Assembly (NCBI RefSeq): GCF_041296385.1
Contig: NW_027184062.1
Location: 1,894,348-1,958,347, forward strand
Reading direction: 5' to 3'
Length of the DNA stretch: 64,000 nt
Origin: Aphelocoma coerulescens
Lineage: Eukaryota > Chordata > Aves > Passeriformes > Corvidae
Under the pieces are notes generated by a model that worked only from the letters and a program-made list of their open reading frames with translations, had not been told where the DNA came from and did not search any database. Made by a program: the position numbers and the translations under genes. How positions within the stretch are numbered: position 1 is the stretch's first letter; each line of letters opens with the position of its first letter. Shown here one piece after another: positions 21,748-34,804 of this stretch.

Positions 21748-23920
21748 GGGAGAGGAAAAAAAACCGGACAAATTTCTCAGAGCGTTTGTTCAAGGACACA
21801 CATACACACTCCTCTGCATCCTGCTTGCAGCAAGAGCAGAGGAAGCAACTTTGTTTCTTTTTAGCCAGTTTTCAGCTCCTTTTCTCTGGGGGGAGATGGA
21901 GAGTTGAACTTTGTTTTCCTGGGACTTTTTGGGGGTTTTTTTCCCTTCTTCTCTTCTTGACTCTTTCAACATCAGAGCACATTGGGAGAATTTTCTCCCG
22001 AGGTGGGGGCCCTGAATGTGGGCCCATGAGCCAGCTGCAAGGAGGAGGAGAGAGACTGCACCTACGGAAGTGTTGGGGTTCCTCCCCCCTGCCATGAGGT
22101 CATGGGAGAGGGGACCCTGGGGTAGAGGCATGGCCTGGGCACGGGGGGTCTCCCTGCTTACATGTGCCCTAATCCTGTTCAGCACTGCTTATTTTGTGTT
22201 GCCCTGTGCGAGGAGGGCCCTGGTTGTGCTGTGATTGCTCAGTTCTTTGGCAGTGCCCCGCCCATGTGGCTGGAGAAGAAAGAGCTCTGAAACTTCTCTC
22301 AAGAATCGCTCCCTGTTTCTTTGCACGGGCCTCGCTGTCTATGGATGTTTCAGGAGACCCCACCGAAACACGGAAGGACTCTCAAATTATCCCAGCTTTC
22401 TCTGCACAGCGAGAGCTTTTAATATTTAGCATTGCTATCGTTTTCCTGTGTGTTTGTTAAAAAAATAGTTTTTATCTCTTTCACTTTCTTCCCAGGAAAG
22501 TTCTTTTTTCCAAAAACCTGGTGGGGGAGGGCTGGGTGTAACCTGCCTTCTATCAGAGGATATTTTCCTCCACATTTGTCCAAACCGGCATAGCCTGTCC
22601 TTTCCTGGGTCTCTGTTGCAGATGGAAGCTGCTGGTGCCATTGTCAGCTTGAAGCCCTCTTTTGATGCAAGCAGATGTTGCCAGGTGTGTTCAGCAGCTG
22701 TTGCTCAATGCTTATGCCAAGCTATTGTGTTCCTCATGGAACCAAGGAGCCATTGTGACACTGCAGGGGCTGATGGCATCAAGGAGGCAATTGTGACAGT
22801 ACAGAACCTCCTAGAAACAAGGCTCCATTGTGACACCGTGGGGAATCATGGAATCAAGGAGCCCATTGTGACACGGCTGCATGGAACCAATGGTCCATGG
22901 TTACACTGCGGATTCAAGAAGAGCACGGTGACACCACGCAACATCATGGAACCATAGGTCCATTGTGACACAGCGGGGCCTCATGGAAACAAGGGGACCA
23001 TTGTGGCAAAGCAGGGCCTAATGGAAGCATGGAGAGCATTGTGACACTAAGGAAACTCCTGGAACCAAGATGACCACTGGCACATAATGGAACCTCATGG
23101 AAGCAAGCCTCCACAATGACTTTGGAGGGCCTCAGGGACCACAGGACCCATTGTGACACAGCAGGACCTGGTGGAACCAAGGAGCCTTTGTGATACTCCA
23201 GATCCACATGGAAGCCAGGGTGCACTGAGACACAGCGGGGCCTTGTTGGAACCAAAGACACCTCTGCAAAAAGCAGGCTAGCTCATAGAAGCAAGGAGTC
23301 CATTGTTACAACGTCAAAGCTATGGAACCAAGGGACCATTGTGACACTGCGGGGCCTCATGGAACCAATTGTCCATGATGACAGTGCGGATCAAAGGAGA
23401 CCATGGTGACACTGCGGAACCTGATGGAACCAAGGAGCCATTGTGACACAGTGGGGCCTCATGGAATCAAGGAGACCATTGTGACCCAGGTGTTGCATGG
23501 GAAGGCAAGGAGCCATTGTGACACTTTGGGCTTCTTCCCTTGAGCTCTGCAGCTGGCTGTCCCAGCCCAGCGCACCATGTGCCACCTGCTCTCCTCAGGG
23601 CTCTGCCTGCACACAGCCCCAGGAGAAGTTTTCCTGTTTGCAAGGAAAGAATGGAAAAGCCAGAGCAGGTTTCCTAAACAACAAACCCCACTCAGGAGCC
23701 ACATGCTCAGTACAGGCTGCCTGGAACGATGTCCCCTTTCTACAAGGGTCAGTGTGAGCAGGAATGAATGATCTCTGGGAGCAGAATTCTCGGAGTCTTT
23801 CCACTGAATTCTCTGTCCCTGTGTCTTGGGGTGACTTTATTGTGTGTATCCCCTATTGCTGCTCTATGCCCAGAAGTGAACTTTGTGCGTTTCTGTGCCT
23901 TTCAACTGAGCCTGAGAGGG
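21748..23920 (+). repeat. Satellite unit 11 (near-twin of unit 2)
   Basis: Subrepeat block 22732–23531; GC box at 22255. It matches unit 2 at a constant 19,572 bp, including the shortened GGGGGGTCTCCCTGCTTAC segment. Private to this copy is AAAAGCCAGAGCAGG near 23655. Confidence 0.97.
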
Positions 23921-26092
23921 GGGAGAGGAAAAAAACCGGACAAACTTCTCAGAGCGTTTGTTCAAGGACACACATACACACTCCTCTGCATCCTGCTTGC
24001 AGCAAGAGCAGAGGAAGCAACTTGGTTTCTTTTTTGCCAGTTTTCAGCTCCTTTTCTCTGGGGGGAGATGGAGAGTTGAACTTTGTTTTCCTGGGACTTC
24101 GGGGGTTTTTTTTCCCTTCTTCTCTTCTTGACTCTTTCAACATCAGAGCACATTGGGAGAATTTTCTCCCGAGGTGGGGGCCCTGAATGTGGGCCCATGA
24201 GCCAGCTGCAAGGAGGAGGAGAGAGACTACACCTACGGAAGTGTTGGGGTTCCTCCCCCCTGCCATGCGGTCATGGGAGAGGGGACCCTGGGGTAGAGGC
24301 ATGGCCTGGGCACGGGGTCTCCCTGCTCCCTGCTCACATGTGCCCTAACCCTGTTCAGCACTGCTTATTTTGTGTTGCCCTGTGCCAGGAGGGCCCTGGT
24401 TGTGCTGTGATTGCTCAGTTCTTTGGCAGTGCCCCGCCCATGTGGCTGGAGAAGAAAGAGCTCTGAAACTTCTCTCAAGAATGGCTCCCTGTTTCTTTGC
24501 ACGGGCCTCGCTGTCTATGGATGTTTCAGGAGACCCCACCGAAACACAGAAGGACTCTCAAATTATCCCAGCTTTCTCTGCACAGCGAGAGCTTTTAATA
24601 TTTAGCATTGTTATCCTTTTCCTGTGTGTTTGTTAAAAAAATAGTTTTTATCTCTTTCACTTTCTTCCCAGGAAAGTTCTTTTTTCCAAAAACCTGGTGG
24701 GGGAGGGCTGGGTGTAACCTGCCTTCTATCAGAGGATATTTTCCTCCACATTTGTCCAAACCGGCACAGCCTGTCCTTTCCTGGGTCTCTGTTGCAGATG
24801 GAAGCTGCTGGTGCCATTGTCAGCTTGAAGCCCTCTTTTGATGCAAGCAGATGTTGCCAGGTGTGTTCAGCAGTTGTTGCTCAATGCTTATGCCAAGCTA
24901 TTGTGTTCCTCATGGAACCAAGGAGCCATTGTGACACTGCAGGGGCTGATGGCATCAAGGAGGCAATTGTGACAGTACAGAACCTCCTAGAAACAAGGCT
25001 CCATTGTGACACCGTGGGGAATCATGGAATCAAGGAGCCCATTGTGACACGGCTGCATGGAACCAATGGTCCATGGTTACACGGCGGATTCAAGAAGAGC
25101 ACGGTGACACCACGCAACATCATGGAACCATAGGTCCATTGTGACACAGCGGGGCCTCATGGAAACAAGGGGACCATTGTGGCAAAGCAGGGCCTAATGG
25201 AAGCATGGAGAGCATTGTGACACTAAGGAAACTCCTGGAACCAAGATGACCACTGGCACATAATGGAACCTCATGGAAGCAAGCCTCCACAATGACTTTG
25301 GAGGGCCTCAGGGACCACAGGACCCATTGTGACACAGCAGGACCTGGTGGAACCAAGGAGCCTTTGTGATACTCCAGATCCACATGGAAGCCAGGGTGCA
25401 CTGAGACACAGCGGGGCCTTGTTGGAACCAAAGACACCTCTGCAAAAAGCAGGCTAGCTCATAGAAGCAAGGAGTCCATTGTTACAACGTCAAAGCTATG
25501 GAAGCAAGGGACCATTGTGACACTGCGGGGCCTCATGGAACCAATTGTCCATGATGACAGTGCGGATCAAAGGAGACCATGGTGACACTGCGGAACCTGA
25601 TGGAACCAAGGAGCCATTGTGACACAGTGGGGCCTCATGGAATCAAGGAGACCATTGTGACCCAGGTGTTGCATGGGAAGGCAAGGAGCCATTGTGCCAC
25701 TTTGGGCTTCTTCCCTTGAGCTCTGCAGCTGGCTGTCCCAGCCCAGCGCACCATGTGCCACCTGCTCTCCTCAGGGCTCTGCCTGCACACAGCCCCAGGA
25801 GAAGTTTTCCTGTTTGCAAGGAAAGAATGGAAAAGCCTGAGCAGGTTTCCTAAACAACAAACCCCACTCAGGAGCCACATGCTCAGTACAGGCTGCCTGG
25901 AACGATGTCCCCTTTCTACAAGGGTCAGTGTGAGCAGGAATGATCTCTGGGAGCAGAATTCTCGGAGTCTTTCCACTGAATTCTCTGTCCCTGTGTCTTG
26001 GGGTGACTTTATTGTGTGTATCCCCTATTGCTGCTCTATGCCCAGAAGTGAACTTTGTGCGTTTCTGTGCCTTTCAACTGAGCCTGAGAGGG
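23921..26092 (+). repeat. Satellite unit 12 (near-twin of unit 3)
   Basis: Subrepeat block 24908–25707; GC box at 24431. It matches unit 3 at 19,572 bp, including GAATGGCTCC, CAGTTGTTGC, GTGCCACTTTGGG and the 4-bp GAAT loss near 25939. Visible differences from unit 3 are GTGCCAGG near 24382 and CTATGGAAGCAAGG near 25496. Confidence 0.97.
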
Positions 26093-28272
26093 GGGAGAGG
26101 AAAAAAACCGGACAGACTTCTCAGAGCATTTTTTCAAGGAGACACATACACACTCCTCTGCATCCTGCTTGCAGCAAGAGCAGAGGAAGCAACTTGGTTT
26201 CTTTTTAGCCAGTTTTCAGCTCCTTTTCTCTGGGGGGAGATGGAGAGTTGAACTTTGTTTTCCTGGGACTTCGGGGGTTTTTTTTCCCTTCTTCTCTTCT
26301 TGACTCTTTCAACATCAGAGCACATTGGGAGAATTTTCTCCCGAGGTGGGGGCCCTGAATGTGGGCCCATGAGCCAGCTGCAAGGAGGAGGAGAGAGACT
26401 ACACCTACGGAAGTGTTGGGGTTCCTCCCTCCTGCCATGCGGTCATGGGAGAGGGGACCCTGGGGTAGAGGCATGGCCTGGGCACGGGGTCTCCCTGCTC
26501 CCTGCTCACATGTGCCCTAATCCTGTTCAGCACTGCTTATTTTGTGTTGCCCTGTGCGAGGAGGGCCCTGGTTGTGCTGTGATTGCTCAGTTCTTTGGCA
26601 GTGCCCCGCCCATGTGGCTGGAGAAGAAAGAGCTCTGAAACTTCTCTCAAGAATCGCTCCCTGTTTCTTTGCACGGGCCTCGCTGTCTATGGATGTTTCA
26701 GGAGACCCCACCGAAACACAGAAGGACTCTCAAATTATCCCAGCTTTCTCTGCACAGCGAGAGCCTTTAATATTTAGCATTGTTATCCTTTTCCTGGGTG
26801 TTTGTTAAAAAAATGGTTTGTATCTCTTTCACTTTCTTCCCAGGAAAATTCTTTTTTCCCGAAGCTGGTGGGGGAGGGCTGGGTGTAACCTGCCTTCTAT
26901 CAGAGGATATTTTCCTCCACATTTGTCCAAACCGGCACAGCCTGTCCTTTCCTGGGTCTCTGTTGCAGATGGAAGCTGCTGGTGCCATTGTCAGCTTGAA
27001 GCCCTCTTTTGATGCAAGCAGATGTTGCCAGGTGTGTTCAGCAGCTGTTGCTCAATGCTTATGCCAAGCTATTGTGTTCCTCATGGAACCAAGGAGCCAT
27101 TGTGACACTGCAGGGGCTGATGGCATCAAGGAGGCAATTGTGACAGTACAGAACCTCCTAGAAACAAGGCTCCATTGTGACACCGTGGGGAATCATGGAA
27201 TCAAGGAGCCCATTGTGACACGGCCAGGCCACATGGAACCAATGGTCCATTGTTACACTGCGGATTCAAGAAGAGCACGGTGACACCACGCAACATCACG
27301 GAACCATAGGTCCATTGTGACACAGCGGGGCCTCATGGAAACAAGGGGACCATTGTGGCAAAGCAGGGCCTAATGGAAGCATGGAGGGCATTGTGACACT
27401 AAGGAAACTCCTGGAACCAAGATGACCACTGGCACATAATGGAACCTCATGGAAGCAAGCCTCCACGATGGTTTTGGAGGGCCTCAGGGACCACAGGACC
27501 CATTGTGACACAGCAGGACCTGGTGGAACCAATGAGCCTTTGTGATACTCCAGATCCACATGGAAGCCAGGGTGCACTGAGACACAGCGGGGCCTTGTTG
27601 GAACCAAAGACACCTCTGCAAAAAGCAGGCTAGCTCATAGAAGCAAGGAGTCCTTTGTTACAACATCAAACCTATGGAAGCAAGGGACCATTGTGACACT
27701 GCGGGGCCTCATGGAACCAATTGTCCATGATGACAGTGCGGATCAAAGGAGACCATGGTGACACTGCGGAACCTGATGGAACCAAGGAGCCATTGTGACA
27801 CAGTGGGGCCTCATGGAATCAAGGAGACCATTGTGACCCAGGTGTTGCATGTGAAGGCAAGGAGCCATTGTGACACTTTGGGCTTCTTCCCTTGAGCTCT
27901 GCAGCTGGCTGTCCCAGCCCAGCGCACCATGTGCCACCTGCTCTCCTCAGGGCTCTGCCTGCACACAGCCCCAGGAGAAGTTTTCCTGTTTGCAAGGAAA
28001 GAATGGAAAAGCCGGAGCAGGTTTCCTAAACAACAAACCCCACTCAGGAGCCACATGCTCAGTACAGGCTGCCTGGAACGATGTCCCCTTTCTACAAGGG
28101 TCAGTGTGAGCAGGAATGAATGATCTCTGGGAGCAGAATTCTCGGAGTCTTTCCACTGAATTCTCTGTCCCTGTGTCTTGGGGTGACTTTATCATGTGTA
28201 TCCCCTATTGCTGCTCTATGCCCAGAAGTGAACTTTGTGCATTTCTGTGCCTTTCAACTGAGCCTGAGAGGG
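26093..28272 (+). repeat. Satellite unit 13
   Basis: Subrepeat block 27079–27883; GC box at 26603. It begins as a unit 4 copy but switches near 27,220 to the longer CGGCCAGGCCACATGG form of subrepeat 4, where units 1–12 have CGGCTGCATGG. Private GTTTGTATCTC lies near 26817, and AATGAGCCTTTG near 27532 is shared with units 16 and 28. Confidence 0.97.
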
Positions 28273-30450
28273 GGGAGAGGAAAAAAAACCGGACAGACTT
28301 CTCAGAGCGTTTGTTCAAGGACACACATACACACTCCTCTGCATCCTGCTTGCAGCAAGAGCAGAGGAAGCAACTTTGTTTCTTTTTAGCCAGTTTTCAG
28401 CTCCTTTTCTCTGGGGGGAGATGGAGAGTTGAACTTTGTTTTCCTGGGACTTCGGGGGTTTTTTCCCCTTCTTCTCTTCTTGACTCTTTCAACATCAGAG
28501 CACATTGGGAGAATTTTCTCCCGAGGTGGGGGCCCTGAATGTGGGCCCATGAGCCAGCTGCAAGGAGGAGGAGAGAGACTACACCTACGGAAGTGTTGGG
28601 GTTCCTCCCCCCTGCCATGAGGTCATGGGAGAGGGGACCCTGGGGTAGAGGCATGGCCTGGGCACGGGGGTCTCCCTGCTCCCTGCTCACATGTGCCCTA
28701 ACCCTGTTCAGCACTGCTTATTTTGTGTTGCCCTGTGCGAGGAGGGCCCTGGTTGTGCTGTGATTGCTCAGTTCTTTGGCAGTGCCCCGCCCATGTGGCT
28801 GGAGAAGAAAGAGCTCTGAAACTTCTCTCAAGAATCGCTCCCTGTTTCTTTGCACGGGCCTCGCTGTCTATGGATGTTTCAGGAGACCCCACCGAAACAC
28901 GGAAGGACTCTCAAATTATCCCAGCTTTCTCTGCACAGCGAGAGCTTTTAATATTTAGCATTGCTATCCTTTTCCTGTGTGTTTGTTAAAAAAATAGTTT
29001 TTATCTCTTTCACTTTCTTCCCAGGAAAGTTCTTTTTTCCAAAAACCTGGTGGGGGAGGGCTGGGTGTAACCTGCCTTCTATCAGAGGATATTTTCCTCC
29101 ACATTTGTCCAAACCGGCACAGCCTGTCCTTTCCCTGGGTGTCTGTTGCAGATGGAAGCTGCTGGTGCCATTGTCAGCTTGAAGCCCTCTTTTGATGCAA
29201 GCAGATGTTGCCAGGTGTGTTCAGCAGCTGTTGCTCAATGCTTATGCCAAGCTATTGTGTTCCTCATGGAACCAAGGAGCCATTGTGACACTGCAGGGGC
29301 TGATGGCATCAAGGAGGCAATTGTGACAGTACAGAACCTCCTAGAAACAAGGCTCCATTGTGACACCGTGGAGAATCATGGAATCAAGGAGCCCATTGTG
29401 ACACGGCTGCATGGAACCAATGGTCCATGGTTACACTGCGGATTCAAGAAGAGCACGGTGACACCACGCAACATCATGGAACCATAGGTCCATTGTGACA
29501 CAGCGGGGCCTCATGGAAACAAGGGGACCATTGTGGCAAAGCAGGGCCTAATGGAAGCATGGAGAGCATTGTGACACTAAGGAAACTCCTGGAACCAAGA
29601 TGACCACTGGCACATAATGGAACCTCATGGAAGCAAGCCTCCACAATGACTTTGGAGGGCCTCAGGGACCACAGGACCCATTGTGACACAGCAGGACCTG
29701 GTGGAACCAAGGAGCCTTTGTGATACTCCAGATCCACATGGAAGCCAGGGTGCACTGAGACACAGCGGGGCCTTGTTGGAACCAAAGACACCTCTGCAAA
29801 AAGCAGGCTAGCTCACAGAAGCAAGGAGTCCATTGTTACAACGTCAAAGCTATGGAACCAAGGGACCATTGTGACACTGCGGGGCCTCATGGAACCAATT
29901 GTCCATGATGACAGTGCGGATCAAAGGAGACCATGGTGACACTGCGGAACCTGATGGAACCAAGGAGCCATTGTGACACAGTGGGGCCTCATGGAATCAA
30001 GGAGACCATTGTGACCCAGGTGTTGCATGGGAAGGCAAGGAGCCATTGTGACACTTTGGGCTTCTTCCCTTGAGCTCTGCAGCTGGCTGTCCCAGCCCAG
30101 CGCACCATGTGCCACCTGCTCTCCTCAGGGCTCTGCCTGCACACAGCCCCAGGAGAAGTTTTCCTGTTTGCAAGGAAAGAATGGAAAAGCCGGAGCAGGT
30201 TTCCTAAACAACAAACCCCACTCAGGAGCCACATGCTCAGTACAGGCTGCCTGGAACGATGTCCCCTTTCTACAAGGGTCAGGGTGAGCAGGAATGAATG
30301 ATCTCTGGGAGCAGAATTCTCGGAGTCTTTCCACTGAATTCTCTGTCCCTGTGTCTTGGGGTGACTTTATTGTGTGTATCCCCTATTGCTGCTCTATGCC
30401 CAGAAGTGAACTTTGTGCGTTTCTGTGCCTTTCAACTGAGCCTGAGAGGG
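28273..30450 (+). repeat. Satellite unit 14 (block a)
   Basis: Subrepeat block 29262–30061; GC box at 28784. Diagnostic variants are CAGACTTCTC in the leader, a six-T/four-C tract near 28459, CTTTCCCTGGGTGTCTG near 29129, GCTCACAGAAGC near 29811 and CAGGGTGAGCAG near 30280. Units 19 (offset 10,888) and 29 (offset 32,770) share the whole set. Confidence 0.97.
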
Positions 30451-32625
30451 GGGAGAGGAAAAAAACCGGACAAACTTCTCAGAGCGTTTTTTCAAGGACA
30501 CACATACACACTCCTCTGCATCCTGCTTGCAGCAAGAGCAGAGGAAGCAACTTTGTTTCTTTTTAGCCAGTTTTCAGCTCCTTTTCTCTGGAGGGAGATG
30601 GAGAGTTGAACTTTGTTTTCCTGGGACTTCGGGGGTTTTTTTCCCTTCTTCTCTTCTTGACTCTTTCAACATCAGAGCACATTGGGAGAATTTTCTCCCG
30701 AGGTGGGGGCCCTGAATGTGGGCCCATGAGCCAGCTGCAAGGAGGAGGAGAGAGACTACACCTACGGAAGTGTTGGGGTTCCTCCCCCCTGCCATGCGGT
30801 CATGGGAGAGGGGACCCTGGGGTAGAGGCATGGCCTGGGCACGGGGTCTCCCTGCTCCCTGCTCACATGTGCCCTAACCCTGTTCAGCACTGCTTATTTT
30901 GTGTTGCCCTGTGCCAGGAGGGCCCTGGTTGTGCTGTGATTGCTCAGTTCTTTGGCAGTGCCCCGCCCATGTGGCTGGAGAAGAAAGAGCTCTGAAACTT
31001 CTCTCAAGAATCGCTCCCTGTTTCTTTGCACGGGCCTCGCTGTCTATGGATGTTTCAGGAGACCCCACCGAAACACAGAAGGACTCTCAAATTATCCCAG
31101 CTTTCTCTGCACAGCGAGAGCTTTTAATATTTAGCATTGTTATCCTTTTCCTGTGTGTTTGTTAAAAAAATAGTTTTTATCTCTTTCACTTTCTTCCCAG
31201 GAAAGTTCTTTTTTCCAAAAACCTGGTGGGGGAGGGCTGGGTGTAACCTGCCTTCTATCAGAGGATATTTTCCTCCACATTTGTCCAAACCGGCACAGCC
31301 TGTCCTTTCCTGGGTCTCTGTTGCAGATGGAAGCTGCTGGTGCCATTCTCAGCTTGAAGCCCTCTTTTGATGCAAGCAGATGTTGCCAGGTGTGTTCAGC
31401 AGTTGTTGCTCAATGCTTATGCCAAGCTATTGTGTTCCTCATGGAACCAAGGAGCCATTGTGACACTGCAGGGGCTGATGGCATCAAGGAGGCAATTGTG
31501 ACAGTACAGAACCTCCTAGAAACAAGGCTCCATTGTGACACCGTGGGGAATCATGGAATCAAGGAGCCCATTGTGACACGGCTGCATGGAACCAATGGTC
31601 CATGGTTACACGGCGGATTCAAGAAGAGCACGGTGACACCACGCAACATCATGGAACCATAGGTCCATTGTGACACAGCGGGGCCTCATGGAAACAAGGG
31701 GACCATTGTGGCAAAGCAGGGCCTAATGGAAGCATGGAGAGCATTGTGACACTAAGGAAACTCCTGGAACCAAGATGACCACTGGCACATAATGGAACCT
31801 CATGGAAGCAAGCCTCCACAATGACTTTGGAGGGCCTCAGGGACCACAGGACCCATTGTGACACAGCAGGACCTGGTGGAACCAAGGAGCCTTTGTGATA
31901 CTCCAGATCCACATGGAAGCCAGGGTGCACTGAGACACAGCGGGGCCTTGTTGGAACCAAAGACACCTCTGCAAAAAGCAGGCTAGCTCATAGAAGCAAG
32001 GAGTCCATTGTTACAACGTCAAAGCTATGGAACCAAGGGACCATTGTGACACTGCGGGGCCTCATGGAACCAATTGTCCATGATGACAGTGCGGATCAAA
32101 GGAGACCATGGTGACACTGCGGAACCTGATGGAACCAAGGAGCCATTGTGACACAGTGGGGCCTCATGGAATCAAGGAGACCATTGTGACCCAGGTGTTG
32201 CATGGGAAGGCAAGGAGCCATTGTGACACTTTGGGCTTCTTCCCTTGAGCTCTGCAGCTGGCTGTCCCAGCCCAGCGCACCATGTGCCACCTGCTCTCCT
32301 CAGGGCTCTGCCTGCACACAGCCCCAGGAGAAGTTTTCCTGTTTGCAAGGAAAGAATGGAAAAGCCGGAGCAGGTTTCCTAAACAACAAACCCCACTCAG
32401 GAGCCACATGCTCAGTACAGGCTGCCTGGAACGATGTCCCCTTTCTACAAGGGTCAGGGTGAGCAGGAATGAATGATCTCTGGGAGCAGAATTCTCGGAG
32501 TCTTTCCACTGAATTCTCTGTCCCTGTGTCTTGGGGTGACTTTATCATGTGTATCCCCTATTGCTGCTCTATGCCCAGAAGTGAACTTTGTGCGTTTCTG
32601 TGCCTTTCAACTGAGCCTGAGAGGG
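30451..32625 (+). repeat. Satellite unit 15 (block b)
   Basis: Subrepeat block 31437–32236; GC box at 30960. Diagnostic variants are GCGTTTTTTCAAGGAC, CTCTGGAGGGAG near 30586, a seven-T tract, and CAGTTGTTGC near 31400. Units 20 and 30 are its matches. GCCATTCTCAG near 31343 separates it from unit 20. Confidence 0.97.
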
Positions 32626-33170
32626 GGGAGAGGAAAAAAACCGGACAAACTTCTCAGAGCATTTTTTCAAGGAGACACATACACACTCCTCTGCATCCTG
32701 CTTGCAGCAAGAGCAGAGGAAGCAACTTGGTTTCTTTTTTGCCAGTTTTCAGCTCCTTTTCTCTGGGGGGAGATGGAGAGTTGAACTTTGTTTTCCTGGG
32801 ACTTCGGGGGTTTTTTTCCCTTCTTCTCTTCTTGACTCTTTCAACATCAGAGCACATTGGGAGAATTTTCTCCCGAGGTGGGGGCCCTGAATGTGGGCCC
32901 ATGAGCCAGCTGCAAGGAGGAGGAGAGAGACTACACCTACGGAAGTGTTGGGGTTCCTCCCTCCTGCCATGCGGTCATGGGAGAGGGGACCCTGGGGTAG
33001 AGGCATGGCCTGGGCACGGGGTCTCCCTGCTCCCTGCTCACATGTGCCCTAACCCTGTTCAGCACTGCTTATTTTGTGTTGCCCTGTGCCAGGAGGGCCC
33101 TGGTTGTGCTGTGATTGCTCAGTTCTTTGGCAGTGCCCCGCCCATGTGGCTGGAGAAGAAAGAGCTCTGA
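32469..33170 (+). other. Longest open frame of the window (233 codons), slippage product
   Basis: It exists only because unit 16 has seven T at the homopolymer tract near 32,811, joining the frame of the unit 15 tail to the frame downstream of the tract. In units with eight T, or with CTTTTTGGGGG, the frame is split or differently joined. It spans the unit boundary and both the leader and the G-run cluster. No recognisable domain. I treat it as chance. Confidence 0.1.
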
Positions 33171-34804
33171 AACTTCTCTCAAGAATCGCTCCCTGTTTCT
33201 TTGCACGGGCCTCGCTGTCTATGGATGTTTCAGGAGACCCCACCGAAACACAGAAGGACTCTCAAATTATCCCAGCTTTCTCTGCACAGCGAGAGCCTTT
33301 AATATTTAGCATTGTTATCCTTTTCCTGGGTGTTTGTTAAAAAAATGGTTTTTATCTCTTTCACTTTCTTCCCAGGAAAATTCTTTTTTCCCGAAGCTGG
33401 TGGGGGAGGGCTGGGTGTAACCTGCCTTCTATCAGAGGATATTTTCCTCCACATTTGTCCAAACCGGCACAGCCTGTCCTTTCCTGGGTCTCTGTTGCAG
33501 ATGGAAGCTGCTGGTGCCATTGTCAGCTTGAAGCCCTCTTTTGATGCAAGCAGATGTTGCCAGGTGTGTTCAGCAGCTGTTGCTCAATGCTTATGCCAAG
33601 CTATTGTGTTCCTCATGGAACCAAGGAGCCATTGTGACACTGCAGGGGCTGATGGCATCAAGGAGGCAATTGTGACAGTACAGAACCTCCTAGAAACAAG
33701 GCTCCATTGTGACACCGTGGGGAATCATGGAATCAAGGAGCCCATTGTGACACGGCCAGGCCACATGGAACCAATGGTCCATTGTTACACTGCGGATTCA
33801 AGAAGAGCACGGTGACACCACGCAACATCACGGAACCATAGGTCCATTGTGACACAGCGGGGCCTCATGGAAACAAGGGGACCATTGTGGCAAAGCAGGG
33901 CCTAATGGAAGCATGGAGGGCATTGTGACACTAAGGAAACTCCTGGAACCAAGATGACCACTGGCACATAATGGAACCTCATGGAAGCAAGCCTCCACGA
34001 TGGTTTTGGAGGGCCTCAGGGACCACAGGACCCATTGTGACACAGCAGGACCTGGTGGAACCAATGAGCCTTTGTGATACTCCAGATCCACATGGAAGCC
34101 AGGGTGCACTGAGACACAGCGGGGCCTTGTTGGAACCAAAGACACCTCTGCAAAAAGCAGGCTAGCTCATAGAAGCAAGGAGTCCTTTGTTACAACATCA
34201 AACCTATGGAAGCAAGGGACCATTGTGACACTGCGGGGCCTCATGGAACCAATTGTCCATGATGACAGTGCGGATCAAAGGAGACCATGGTGACACTGCG
34301 GAACCTGATGGAACCAAGGAGCCATTGTGACACAGTGGGGCCTCATGGAATCAAGGAGACCATTGTGACCCAGGTGTTGCATGTGAAGGCAAGGAGCCAT
34401 TGTGACACTTTGGGCTTCTTCCCTTGAGCTCTGCAGCTGGCTGTCCCAGCCCAGCGCACCATGTGCCACCTGCTCTCCTCAGGGCTCTGCCTGCACACAG
34501 CCCCAGGAGAAGTTTTCCTGTTTGCAAGGAAAGAATGGAAAAGCCGGAGCAGGTTTCCTAAACAACAAACCCCACTCAGGAGCCACATGCTCAGTACAGG
34601 CTGCCTGGAACGATGTCCCCTTTCTACAAGGGTCAGTGTGAGCAGGAATGAATGATCTCTGGGAGCAGAATTCTCGGAGTCTTTCCACTGAATTCTCTCT
34701 CCCTGTGTCTTGGGGTGACTTTATCATGTGTATCCCCTATTGCTGCTCTATGCCCAGAAGTGAACTTTGTGCATTTCTGTGCCTTTCAACTGAGCCTGAG
34801 AGGG
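32626..34804 (+). repeat. Satellite unit 16 (block c)
   Basis: Subrepeat block 33611–34415; GC box at 33135. It carries AGCATTTTTTCAAGGAGAC, CTTTTTTGCCAG, the long CGGCCAGGCCACATGG form near 33755 and AATGAGCCTTTG. Its seven-T tract, instead of eight, joins two frames and gives the longest open frame of the window (32,469–33,170). CTCTCTCCCTG near 34695 is shared with unit 25. Confidence 0.97.
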
